The translations under genes and the position numbers were made by a program. A model generated the notes under the pieces. It saw only the letters and a list, made by a program, of their open reading frames with translations, did not search any database and was not told the origin of the DNA. A stretch of 24,931 nucleotides of DNA from DAIDKA01 sp035506335 (GTDB taxonomy: Bacteria; Pseudomonadota; Gammaproteobacteria; Steroidobacterales; Steroidobacteraceae): contig DATJPN010000033.1 of assembly GCA_035506335.1 (NCBI GenBank), positions 1-24,931 on the forward strand. Direction: 5' to 3'. Shown here piece after piece: positions 6,390 to 16,065 of this stretch (positions within the stretch are counted from its first letter, which is position 1; every line of letters starts with the position of its first letter).

Positions 6390-7424
6390 GTGTTGCAAAG
6401 CCTTTGCGTTTATGTGACGTCTGCACCCGGTTCGAGCACCCGAAGGAAAAGGAAGATTCAAACGAGACTGCCGCCCTACCTGCCGGACGGCTACACGCTG
6501 GCGTTGCTGGCGACGGTGGTCCTGGCGGGGCTGTTGCCGGCCCGCGGCGCCGGCGCGGTATTCTTCGAATACGCGACGACGCTCGCGATCGGGCTCCTGT
6601 TCTTCATGCACGGCGCGAAGCTCTCCCGGGCCGCGATCGTGCAGGGAGCCGGCCACTGGCGATTGCACCTGCTCGTGCTCGCCAGCACCTTCATGATGTT
6701 TCCGCTCGTGGGTGTGCTGCTGCGCCCGGTGCTCGCGCCGCTCGTGGGACCGGCGCTGTACCGGGGCGTCCTCTACCTGTGCGTGCTACCGGCGACCGTC
6801 CAGTCGGCTATCGCCTTCACGTCGATCGCGCGGGGCAACGTGGCCGCGGCGATCTGCAGCGCCTCGGCGTCCTCGCTCGCCGGGGTGTTCATTTCCCCGG
6901 TGCTCGCCGGCGTGCTGGTGGCCGCACGCGGCGAGTCGCGCCCGGCGCTGGATGCGATCGGCCGGATCCTGCTGCAGCTGATGGCGCCGTTCCTCGCGGG
7001 GCATCTGCTGCGCCCCCTGCTCGGTCCCTTCATCCAACGTCATTCGGGCCTGCTCAGGCGCGTGGATCAGGGTTCGATACTGCTCGTCGTCTACACGGCC
7101 TTCAGCGCCGCGGCGATCAGCGGGCTGTGGCGGCAGGTCTCGGCGCTCGAGCTCGCAGGTCTGCTCGCGGTGTGCGCCGTCATCCTCGCGGTGGCGCTCG
7201 CCTTCACGACGGTCGCCGCCCGGCGCCTCGGATTCAGCGGCGAGGATGAGATCACCATCGTGTTCTGCGGCTCCAAGAAGAGCATGGCGAGCGGCATTCC
7301 GATGGCGAAGGTGCTGTTCGCGAGCCAGGCCGTCGGCGGCCTCGTGCTGCCCCTGATGCTCTTCCACCAGCTGCAGCTGATGGTGTGCGCGGTGCTCGCG
7401 CAGCGCTACGCGCGCCGCGGCTAG
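6390..7424 (+). CDS. YfeH/SLC10A7-like bile acid:sodium symporter family transporter
   Basis: A polytopic inner-membrane protein matching E. coli YfeH closely along its length, including GLLFFMHGAKLSR, GHWRLHL, YLCVLPATVQSAIAFTS, GNVAAAICSASASSL, DQGSILLVVYTAFS, DEITIVFCGSKKSMASGIPMA and FHQLQLMVCAVLA. About nine to ten hydrophobic segments are visible. Substrates of this subgroup are not established; the bile-acid name is by family only. The start is a puzzle: the frame is open from GTG 6390 (also TTG 6393, GTG 6414), which adds about 22 residues not found in YfeH, while the strong purine-rich AAGGAAAAGGAAG (6443-6455) directly precedes ATT 6456, where homology begins. The gene is divergent from the RHH regulator and converges on the small protein gene at 7428 with a gap of 3 bases. 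Confidence 0.88.
   Translation: MLQSLCVYVTSAPGSSTRRKRKIQTRLPPYLPDGYTLALLATVVLAGLLPARGAGAVFFEYATTLAIGLLFFMHGAKLSRAAIVQGAGHWRLHLLVLASTFMMFPLVGVLLRPVLAPLVGPALYRGVLYLCVLPATVQSAIAFTSIARGNVAAAICSASASSLAGVFISPVLAGVLVAARGESRPALDAIGRILLQLMAPFLAGHLLRPLLGPFIQRHSGLLRRVDQGSILLVVYTAFSAAAISGLWRQVSALELAGLLAVCAVILAVALAFTTVAARRLGFSGEDEITIVFCGSKKSMASGIPMAKVLFASQAVGGLVLPLMLFHQLQLMVCAVLAQRYARRG
6395..6407. repeat. 13-base perfect palindrome upstream of the transporter
   Basis: GCAAAG-C-CTTTGC is a perfect dyad with a single central base. It lies downstream of the other repeats and before the strong ribosome-binding site of the transporter gene, so it would fall in that gene's leader or promoter. It could be an operator half-site pair or a small RNA hairpin; its role is unknown. 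Confidence 0.4.
6443..6455 (+). promoter_or_regulatory. Strong Shine-Dalgarno pointing to a non-ATG start at 6456
   Basis: AAGGAAAAGGAAG has the first AAGGA spaced 8 bases from ATT 6456 and the second GGAAG spaced 6 bases from ACG 6462. No ATG, GTG or TTG in the transporter frame follows until well inside the protein (first ATG in FFMHG). Initiation at ATT would give (M)QTRLPPYLPDGYTLALL, matching the N-terminal length of YfeH. Confidence 0.45.
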
Positions 7425-7427
7425 CTC

Positions 7428-7661
7428 TCAGGTGGAATTCGTGTGCTCGCGGCAGAACAGCGCGAGGCGGTTCACGGCCGCACGGTATTCCTGGTCGGCC
7501 CAGGAGAACTCGAGCCAGAACTCGCGCTGCGCATCGGGGGTTGCGGCGTTACGGCTGGCCGCGAACATGCGCAGGGCCACGTTGCGGTCCGTGGTGAGCC
7601 TGCGCATCACGACCTGCAGTTCACTCAGTTCCTCGAGCACTTTGCGCGACGGCGTCTTCAA
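7428..7661 (-). CDS. Small helical protein of unknown function
   Basis: A frame of at most 77 residues lying 17 bases after another small gene on the same strand. The protein is mainly alpha-helical and charged (KVLEELSELQVVMRRLTTDR; FWLEFSWADQEYRAAVNRLA), with one cysteine near the end and no signal peptide or membrane segment. No known family comes to mind. The start is uncertain: TTG 7661 and GTG 7640 are possible, neither with a good ribosome site, and the first ATG is inside the first helix. It converges with the transporter and is the last member of a glmU-led gene run. Codon use is like the neighbours, and the opposite-strand frame at the same place looks like an arginine/serine-rich shadow, so this frame is preferred. 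Confidence 0.5.
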   Translation of the reverse strand: MKTPSRKVLEELSELQVVMRRLTTDRNVALRMFAASRNAATPDAQREFWLEFSWADQEYRAAVNRLALFCREHTNST

Positions 7662-7680
7662 GGCAGCGGTGCCGCGGGTG

Positions 7681-7950
7681 CTATTCAGGACGGGTGCGCA
7701 GCGCTTCGAGCACGGCGGTCGTCGAGTCGAGCTCGCGGATCACCTCGCAGTAGCGCTGCCAGACGGCCGCGAAGCCGGTGTTGCGCGTGCTCGGTATGGC
7801 CGTGAGCTCGCGGCGCACGGCCTCGTGCTGGGACTGCAGGCGCAGGTGCACGCCCTCGACCTGGTTGAGCCGCGACCAGAACGGATCACGCAGCCAGAAT
7901 GGCCCCTGCTCCTCGGCGCCCGGGCCGTCCTGCTCTTGTGTGGTACTCAC
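7681..7950 (-). CDS. Small helical protein of unknown function downstream of glmU
   Basis: 89 residues from GTG 7950, which is preceded by a strong GGGGAGAGG spaced about 6 bases. This ribosome site is the main reason to trust both the gene and the start. After an acidic, glycine-rich beginning comes PFWLRDPFWSRLNQVEG, then a long amphipathic helical region with several glutamines and arginines, ending EALRTRPE. It has no signal peptide, no membrane segment and no motif I recognise. It lies 74 bases after the glmU stop and 19 bases before the next small gene, so it may share the glmU transcript. Function unknown; the pattern of short soluble helical proteins would fit a small adaptor or structural protein, but nothing specific supports that. 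Confidence 0.6.
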   Translation of the reverse strand: MSTTQEQDGPGAEEQGPFWLRDPFWSRLNQVEGVHLRLQSQHEAVRRELTAIPSTRNTGFAAVWQRYCEVIRELDSTTAVLEALRTRPE

Positions 7951-8024
7951 GGGTACCTCTCCCCATCATCCCGTACCCACCGCACACTACCGATCGAGTG
8001 CTACAGCGACATTGCACGCCATGG
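7951..8024. other. Short intergenic gap between glmU and the small protein gene
   Basis: Apart from the strong ribosome-binding site of the small gene (near 7957-7965 on the minus strand) nothing stands out. No hairpin followed by a T-run is visible after glmU, so readthrough from glmU is possible. Confidence 0.4.
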
Positions 8025-9440
8025 TTAAGTTCCGCGCTTGACGGGCCTTTTCCATGCCGGGACGCTGACCTGTCGGGACCGCGCGACGGTGAGCTGCCCC
8101 GCCGGTGCGGCGCGGGAGATGGTCGAGCCCGCGCCGATCGTCGCATCCGCACCAATGTGCACCGGCGCCACGAGCATGCTGCCGGAACCGATGAAGGCGC
8201 GGTCCTCGATGGTCGTGGTCCACTTGTTCGCGCCGTCGTAGTTGCAGGTGATGGTGCCCGCGCCGATGTTGACGCCGGCGCCGATGGTCGCATCGCCCAG
8301 GTAGCTCAGATGATTGGCTTTGGAACCGGCTCCAATACGTGAATTCTTCACCTCGACGAAATTTCCGATGTGGACGCCTTCCGCGAGGACGCTGTGCGGC
8401 CGCAGGCGCGCGAAGGGTCCGATGTTGCAGTCCGGTCCGATCGTGGCGCCATCGATGACGCAGTGACCGAACACCCGCGTGCCCGCGCCGATCTGCGTGT
8501 TGCTGATCAGGCAGTTGGGGCCGATTCTTGCGCCATCGCCGAGCTCGACCCGGCCCTCGAGGACCACGTTCACGTCGATCACCACGTCCCGTCCGACGGT
8601 CACGCTGCCGCGAATGTCGACGCGCGCCGGGTCGATGAGCGTCGCGCCCTCGAGCATCAGGCGCCGCGCCTGCCGCGCACGCCAGGCGCCTTCGACGGCC
8701 GCCAGCTGTACCCGGTCATTGACGCCCTGCACTTCGGCCTCATCGGCCGCGAGCAGCGGTCGCACGGCGACACGATCCCGGACCGCGAGGCCGATCACGT
8801 CGGTCAGGTAGAACTCGCCCTGCGCATTGCGATTGTCGAGCCGTCGCAGCCACCGGGTCAGGCGCTCGGCCGGCAGGGTCATGACGCCCGTATTGCATTC
8901 GCATACGCGCCGTTGCTTCGCGGTGGCGTCCTGGTCCTCGACGATGGCCCGGACGCGGCCTTTCGTGTCGCGCAGCACCCGCCCGTAGCCGGCCGGGTCA
9001 CGGGCGTTGACCGTGAGCAGGCCCACTTCATCGCCGCCGGCAGCCTCGAGCAGCGACTGCAGGGTGGCCGTCGTGAGCAGGGGCACATCTGCGTACAGGA
9101 TCAGTACGCGCTGCCCGGCGGAGAGCCTCGGCGCCACCTGCATCACGGCATGTCCGGTTCCGAGCCGGTCGGCCTGCAGCGTCCAGGTCACCGCCTCATG
9201 GGCGAACGCCGCGGGCACGGCTTCCCCGCCATGACCGTAGACCACGTGGACCGCGGCCGGATCGAGGCTCCTTGCCGTATCCAGCACGTATTGCAGCAGC
9301 GGGCGGCCGGCGAGCGGCTGCAGCACCTTCGGCACGGCGCTGCGCATGCGCTTGCCGGCGCCCGCGGCAAGGATGACCACCGCGAGGGGCCGTGTTTTCG
9401 GGGAGCTCGAGCGGCGTTTCGCCGGTTTCCTGATCGCCAC
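8025..9440 (-). CDS. glmU: Bifunctional UDP-N-acetylglucosamine pyrophosphorylase / glucosamine-1-phosphate N-acetyltransferase
   Basis: GlmU makes UDP-GlcNAc in the cytoplasm, the precursor of peptidoglycan and lipopolysaccharide: it acetylates glucosamine-1-phosphate, then transfers UMP from UTP. The N-terminal half shows the nucleotidyltransferase signature LAAGAGKRM followed by PKVLQPLAGRPLL, the metal-binding ADVPLL, GEFYLTDV and GVNDRVQL. The C-terminal half is a left-handed beta helix of hexapeptide repeats, with GNFVEVKNS, NHLSYLGDA and the acetyltransferase segment ITCNYDGANKWTT. The start GTG 9440 has GAGG six bases upstream; a TTG at 9452 lacks one. The 471 residues include a basic N-terminal extension (RKPAKRRSSSPKTR) of about 15 residues compared with E. 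coli. It follows the C13 peptidase gene by 8 bases and lies near atpC, as glmU does in gammaproteobacteria. Confidence 0.96.
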   Translation of the reverse strand: MAIRKPAKRRSSSPKTRPLAVVILAAGAGKRMRSAVPKVLQPLAGRPLLQYVLDTARSLDPAAVHVVYGHGGEAVPAAFAHEAVTWTLQADRLGTGHAVMQVAPRLSAGQRVLILYADVPLLTTATLQSLLEAAGGDEVGLLTVNARDPAGYGRVLRDTKGRVRAIVEDQDATAKQRRVCECNTGVMTLPAERLTRWLRRLDNRNAQGEFYLTDVIGLAVRDRVAVRPLLAADEAEVQGVNDRVQLAAVEGAWRARQARRLMLEGATLIDPARVDIRGSVTVGRDVVIDVNVVLEGRVELGDGARIGPNCLISNTQIGAGTRVFGHCVIDGATIGPDCNIGPFARLRPHSVLAEGVHIGNFVEVKNSRIGAGSKANHLSYLGDATIGAGVNIGAGTITCNYDGANKWTTTIEDRAFIGSGSMLVAPVHIGADATIGAGSTISRAAPAGQLTVARSRQVSVPAWKRPVKRGT

Positions 9441-9448
9441 GGTGCGCC

Positions 9449-10336
9449 TCAATGTCGTGCCAGGGTTGCCGGCTTCGCGGCGCAGCCGCGGGCCGCCGCG
9501 GCCTCGAGCTGCGGCAGCCGGGCCTGCATCCGTACGCCGATGAAGAGTTTCGGATTGGAGTGGATCTCGCCCTCGTCGCTCTCGCGCGCCCGGATGATGC
9601 GCGCGGTGTCGGCGTACGCCTGGCCGAGCGAGCAGGCATGCGGGAGCGCGTCCCGCAGCAGGGCCTCGCCGAAGTACGTCAGGTCCCGGCTGTCGTCGCA
9701 GCCGAAGGAGCTGTGGCGCGCGTCGGCCGCCGTCATGACCAGGGTCGCATCGCTCTTCAGCACCGGAATGAAGATCCCGGCGTAGCAGGCCGACACCACG
9801 ATGATGCGCCAGCGGATGCCCGACTCGTCGAGGATCTTGCGGACATCCTCCGGCGAGAGCGCATCCTCGGGCAGCCGGCCATTCGTGATCGCGACCCCGT
9901 CCTCGTCGTTGCCGTGCGAGGTGAGCATCAGGACCAGCGTGTCCCGGTCGGTATGCATCCGCCGCCCGATCGCGTCCACCGCGATGCGCAGGTTCTCGAA
10001 GGTCGCGAGCGGATAGGTGCGCCGGTCATGGATATCGTTGACCAGCAGCAGCGAACGGTTGCCGGTGCCGTAGCGCGAGGCGAAGACGCGCTGGGCGAGC
10101 TCGGCCTCCTTGCGGAACACGCGCTGCTCGCCGAAGCCCGCGAAGCCGACGAAGTAGACGTCGCCGCCGGCGGAGTTGCCCCGGTCCATGCGCGCGACGG
10201 CGCTGATCAGGGACTGGCGCTGGGCGGCGTGGCTCGGCGGCGTCAGCAGCGAGGCGGCGGACGAGGCTGCCGGGGTCGGACCCGCCTGCAGGCACAGGAT
10301 CAGACCCAGCAACGATGATCGGACGGCGGCGCGCAT
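9449..10336 (-). CDS. Secreted C13-family (legumain/caspase-like) cysteine peptidase
   Basis: 295 residues with a signal peptide (about 1-26, MRAAVRSSLLGLILCLQAG...) and a clan CD cysteine peptidase core. The catalytic dyad is visible: His141-Gly142 in LMLTSHGNDEDG, after a hydrophobic strand, and Cys184 in IIVVSACYAG, also after a hydrophobic strand, with the usual spacing of about 43 residues. The fold resembles eukaryotic legumain and GPI8; bacterial members are mostly uncharacterised. The signal peptide implies action in the periplasm or outside. Its place is odd: it sits between atpC (gap 39 bases) and glmU (gap 8 bases), two genes that are normally direct neighbours. The stop overlaps the glmU ribosome site, which suggests co-expression. 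ATG 10336 has only a weak TAAG upstream. Family call firm, substrate unknown. Confidence 0.85.
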   Translation of the reverse strand: MRAAVRSSLLGLILCLQAGPTPAASSAASLLTPPSHAAQRQSLISAVARMDRGNSAGGDVYFVGFAGFGEQRVFRKEAELAQRVFASRYGTGNRSLLLVNDIHDRRTYPLATFENLRIAVDAIGRRMHTDRDTLVLMLTSHGNDEDGVAITNGRLPEDALSPEDVRKILDESGIRWRIIVVSACYAGIFIPVLKSDATLVMTAADARHSSFGCDDSRDLTYFGEALLRDALPHACSLGQAYADTARIIRARESDEGEIHSNPKLFIGVRMQARLPQLEAAAARGCAAKPATLARH

Positions 10337-10375
10337 GGCGGGGAGCTTACCGCGGCGGCCGCTGCGGGCGCGTGA

Positions 10376-10803
10376 CTATCCGCGGATCTTGCGCAGCCGC
10401 TCGATGATCTTGAGCTGCGCGGCGACCCGGGCGAGCTCGGCCAGCGCTTCGGCGTAGTCGATGGCACCGGCACGGTCCTTCAGGGCCTCCTCGGCACGCT
10501 GCTTCGCGGCCAGCGCCGCGGCCTCGTCGAGATCCTTGGCGCGCAGCGCGGTGTCGGCGAGCACCGTGACCCGGGTCGGCTGGATCTCGAGGGCCCCGCC
10601 GCCCACGTAGAACGCGTGCTCGACGCCGTCGGGCGTCTGGACGCGCACTTCGCCGGCCTTCAGCAGGGTCAGCAGGGGCGCATGCCGCGGGGTGATGCCC
10701 AGGTCGCCCTGGCTGCCCGGCGCGAACACCATTGCGGCGTCGCCGGAGAAGATCTCCCCCTCCGCGCTGACGATGTCGACCTTGATCGTGAGTGAGGAGG
10801 CCA

Positions 10804-10804
<1 letters not shown>
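10376..10804 (-). CDS. atpC: F1 ATP synthase epsilon subunit
   Basis: 142 residues. The epsilon subunit sits in the central stalk and couples rotation to catalysis, also inhibiting ATP hydrolysis. The N-terminal beta-sandwich is recognisable (TIKVDIVSAEGEIFSGDAAMVFAPGSQGDLGI..HAPLLTLLK) and is followed by the helical hairpin (LDEAAALAAKQRAEEAL to the end KIIERLRKIRG). The ATG overlaps the last base of the atpD stop codon (TAATG), so the two are translationally coupled. It is the last gene of the atp operon; downstream is a GC-rich imperfect hairpin without a T-run and then the C13 peptidase gene. Confidence 0.97.
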
Positions 10805-12249
<1,445 letters not shown>

Positions 12250-12263
12250 GCTTGCGTCCTTGC

Positions 12264-13124
12264 TTAAACTGCGGCGGCCCCGCCGACGATCTCCGACAGC
12301 TCCTTCGTGATCGCTGCCTGGCGGGCCTTGTTGTATACGAGTTGCAGCTCCTGGATGAGCGTGCCGGCGTTGTCGGTCGCGGCCTTCATCGCGACCATGC
12401 GCGCGGCCATCTCCGAGGCGACGTTCTCGACCACGCCCTGGTACACCTGCGATTCGACGTAGCGCATCAGCAGGCCGTCCAGGATGGCCTCGGCCTCCGG
12501 CTCGTACAGGTAATCCCAGTGCTCCGGCAGCCCGTGGGTGTCGGAGGCCTCGACCGGGAGCAGCTGCGAGACCGTCGGCTGCTGGGTCATCGTGTTCACG
12601 AACTTCGCGTTCGCGAGGAACAGCCGGTCGATCCGGCCCTCGCGGTAGGCGTCGAGCATGACCTTGATGGTGCCGATCAGGTCCTTGATGTGCGGGCGGT
12701 CCCCGAGGCCCGAGACGCTGCCGAGCATCGGGGTCCCGAGGCGGCGGAAGAAGGCGATGCCCTTCGTCCCCACGACCGACAGGGTCACCTTGACGCCCTT
12801 GTCCTGCCACTCGCGCATCTGCAGCAGCACCTGCTTGAACAGGTTCGCGTTGAGTCCCCCGGCGAGGCCGCGGTCGGTCGAGATCACGATGAAGCCGACG
12901 CACTTCGGCTCGCGGGACACCAGGAACGGATGCCGGTATTCCGGGTTCGCCTCGTTCAGGTGGCCGATCACGGTGCGCATCTTTTCCGCGTACGGACGCG
13001 CGAGCTTCATGCGGTCCTGAGCGCGGCGCATCTTGCTCGTGGCCACCATCTGCATGGCCTTCGTGATCTTCTGAGTGCTCTTCACACTCGCGATCTTGGT
13101 GCGGATTTCCTTGGTGCCGGGCAT
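12264..13124 (-). CDS. atpG: F1 ATP synthase gamma subunit
   Basis: 286 residues, the usual length. This is the rotating central shaft of F1. The start MPGTKEIRTKIASVKSTQKI and the KITKAMQMVATSKMRRAQ segment are the hallmark N-terminal helix, STDRGLAGGLNANL is the conserved core strand, and the end (NAGTLIQELQLVYNKARQAAITKELSEIVGGAAAV) is the conserved C-terminal helix. GAAG lies about 6 bases before ATG 13124. It lies 9 bases after atpA and 14 before atpD, in the order A-G-D-C. Confidence 0.98.
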   Translation of the reverse strand: MPGTKEIRTKIASVKSTQKITKAMQMVATSKMRRAQDRMKLARPYAEKMRTVIGHLNEANPEYRHPFLVSREPKCVGFIVISTDRGLAGGLNANLFKQVLLQMREWQDKGVKVTLSVVGTKGIAFFRRLGTPMLGSVSGLGDRPHIKDLIGTIKVMLDAYREGRIDRLFLANAKFVNTMTQQPTVSQLLPVEASDTHGLPEHWDYLYEPEAEAILDGLLMRYVESQVYQGVVENVASEMAARMVAMKAATDNAGTLIQELQLVYNKARQAAITKELSEIVGGAAAV

Positions 13125-13133
13125 GGGCGCTTC

Positions 13134-14672
<1,539 letters not shown>

Positions 14673-14711
14673 GCTTGCGTTTCCTTGCCGAATTTCTTGG
14701 CCGAATTTCCT
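14673..14711 (-). repeat. Three tandem 13-base units with Shine-Dalgarno-like cores before atpA
   Basis: On the minus strand the leader reads AGGAAATTCGGCC, AAGAAATTCGGCA, AGGAAACGCAAGC and then ATG. Units 1 and 2 differ at 2 of 13 bases; unit 3 keeps the purine-rich start. Only the last unit is correctly spaced for initiation at atpA. The others may be a duplication relic or ribosome standby sites; this part is inference. Confidence 0.6.
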
Positions 14712-14726
14712 AAGGGTGGCCGCGCA

Positions 14727-15263
14727 TCAGGCGACCAGATCGCCTGCGATGCGTTCCAGGCGTCCGCGTACCGAGCCGTCGATGACCAGGTCGCCGCAGC
14801 GCACGACGGCGCCGCCGAGCAGCTGCGGGTCGAGCGCGCAATGCAGGCGCACTTCGCGCTTCAGGCGCTGGCCCAGCGCCGCCGCCAGGGCCTGCTCCTG
14901 GCGCTCATCGAGCGGCGCGGCCGAGGTGACCGTGACGTCGGCGATGCCTTCGGCGTCATCCTTGTAGGCGTCGAACAGCGCCGAGATCTCCGGCAGGCAG
15001 TCCAGGCGCCGCGCCTCGGCCAGCGTGTACACGAAGTTGCGGCCGTGTTCGCCGAGCGTACCGCCGGCGATGTCCAGCACCAGCTGCGCGAGCTGCGCAC
15101 TCGTCACGTGCGGATCGCCGAGCAGCGAGTGCACGCGCGGATCCTGCACCACGGTCGCGGCGGTCTTCAGCGCTCCGGACCAGGCGCCGAGCATGCTGTC
15201 GGCGCGCGCCTCGGCGAAGGCCGCCTTGGCGTAGGGACGGGCGATGGTGGTCTGGTCGGCCAT
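14727..15263 (-). CDS. atpH: F1 ATP synthase delta subunit
   Basis: 178 residues from ATG 15263 (MADQTTIARPYAKAAF), as in known delta subunits; the frame is open upstream to 15386, but that lies within atpF. Delta links F1 to the peripheral stalk. The start, the central LDIAGGTLGEHGRNFVYTLAEARRL segment and the C-terminal LIDGSVRGRLERIAGDL, preceded by LLGGAVVRCGD, are family marks. It begins 1 base after the atpF stop, and 54 bases separate its stop from atpA. Normal length. Confidence 0.96.
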   Translation of the reverse strand: MADQTTIARPYAKAAFAEARADSMLGAWSGALKTAATVVQDPRVHSLLGDPHVTSAQLAQLVLDIAGGTLGEHGRNFVYTLAEARRLDCLPEISALFDAYKDDAEGIADVTVTSAAPLDERQEQALAAALGQRLKREVRLHCALDPQLLGGAVVRCGDLVIDGSVRGRLERIAGDLVA

Positions 15264-15264
15264 C

Positions 15265-15738
15265 TCAGATCTGCGCGGCGAGCTTGTCCAGCAGCTCGGC
15301 ATGCGTGCGGGCGTCGATCTCGCGCTCGAGCACCTTCGAGGCGGCCCGGACCGCCAGCCCCGCGACGTCCTTGCGCAACGCCTCACGCGCGCGGGTGGCT
15401 TCCATCTCGATCTGCGTCTGCGCCGCGGCGGCGATGCGCGCGGCCTCGGCGCTCGCCTGGCCCTTGGCCTGCTCGACGAGGTCGTTGGCGCGCTTCTGCG
15501 CCTGGTCCACGATCTGCGTCGCGCGCTCGCGCGCCTCGCGGATCACGGCATCGGCCTTCACCTGCGCCTGCGCGAGGGACTGCTGGCCCTCGTCGGCCGC
15601 CGCCAGCCCCTGAGCGATCCGGCGCGAGCGCTCCTCGATCGGCCCGGCCAGCATCGGCACGACGAAGCGGTAGATGAACCACAGCAGCACGAGCAGTACG
15701 ATGAACTGCCCGATGAACGTCGCATTGATCGCGAGCAT
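15265..15738 (-). CDS. atpF: Fo ATP synthase subunit b
   Basis: 157 residues. Subunit b forms the peripheral stalk as a dimer. A single N-terminal membrane helix (about 4-28, TFIGQFIVLLVLLWFIYRFV) is followed by a long, highly charged, alanine-rich helix (SRRIAQGLAAADEGQQSLAQA to the end KLAAQI). The start IN ATFIGQ and the short cytoplasmic arm are typical. The gene lies 9 bases after atpE. Length equals the family norm (156 in E. coli). Confidence 0.96.
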   Translation of the reverse strand: MLAINATFIGQFIVLLVLLWFIYRFVVPMLAGPIEERSRRIAQGLAAADEGQQSLAQAQVKADAVIREARERATQIVDQAQKRANDLVEQAKGQASAEAARIAAAAQTQIEMEATRAREALRKDVAGLAVRAASKVLEREIDARTHAELLDKLAAQI

Positions 15739-15747
15739 ATGGATCCC

Positions 15748-16017
15748 TTAGTGCGCTCCGACCAGCGGATTCGCGTAGGCGAAGAACATCGCAAGTCCCA
15801 CACCGATCAGGAACGCCGCGTCGATGAGGCCCATGGCCAGGAACATCTTCGTCTGCAGCGTCGGGATCAGCTCCGGCTGGCGGCCGCCCGCCTCCAGGAA
15901 CTTCGAGGCCATGATGCCGATGCCGATGCAGGCGCCGGCGGCGCCCAGGCCGATGATGAGGCCGATCGCGATGGCGGTATGCGCCTGGATGGTGGTGAGT
16001 GCGGTGACTGCGTCCAT
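15748..16017 (-). CDS. atpE: Fo ATP synthase subunit c (proteolipid)
   Basis: 89 residues forming a helical hairpin: helix 1 contains LIIGLGAAGACIGIGIMAS (glycine-rich), a polar loop with the sequence GGRQPEL, and helix 2 contains the proton-carrying Asp66 in AMGLIDAAFLIGVG. The R-Q-P loop touches gamma and epsilon. The Asp, not Glu, and the lack of the Na+-binding pattern indicate a proton-type ring, as in other gammaproteobacteria (inference). GGAGA lies 10 bases before ATG, a strong leader suited to the high copy number of c. It follows atpB by 48 bases. Confidence 0.97.
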   Translation of the reverse strand: MDAVTALTTIQAHTAIAIGLIIGLGAAGACIGIGIMASKFLEAGGRQPELIPTLQTKMFLAMGLIDAAFLIGVGLAMFFAYANPLVGAH

Positions 16018-16065
16018 GATTTTATCGTCTCCAGATCAAATTCAATGTAAGGGAACCCAGGTCCG

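Noticed and set aside
10337..10375. GC-rich imperfect hairpin after atpC
   Set aside because: CCGCAGCGG/CCGCCGCGG pairs with one mismatch but leaves almost no loop and no T-run; not convincing as a terminator.
12250..12903. A 218-codon extension of the atpD frame upstream through atpG
   Set aside because: It is Arg/Gly/Pro-rich shadow sequence inside atpG; the conserved beta-subunit start and ribosome site are at 12249.
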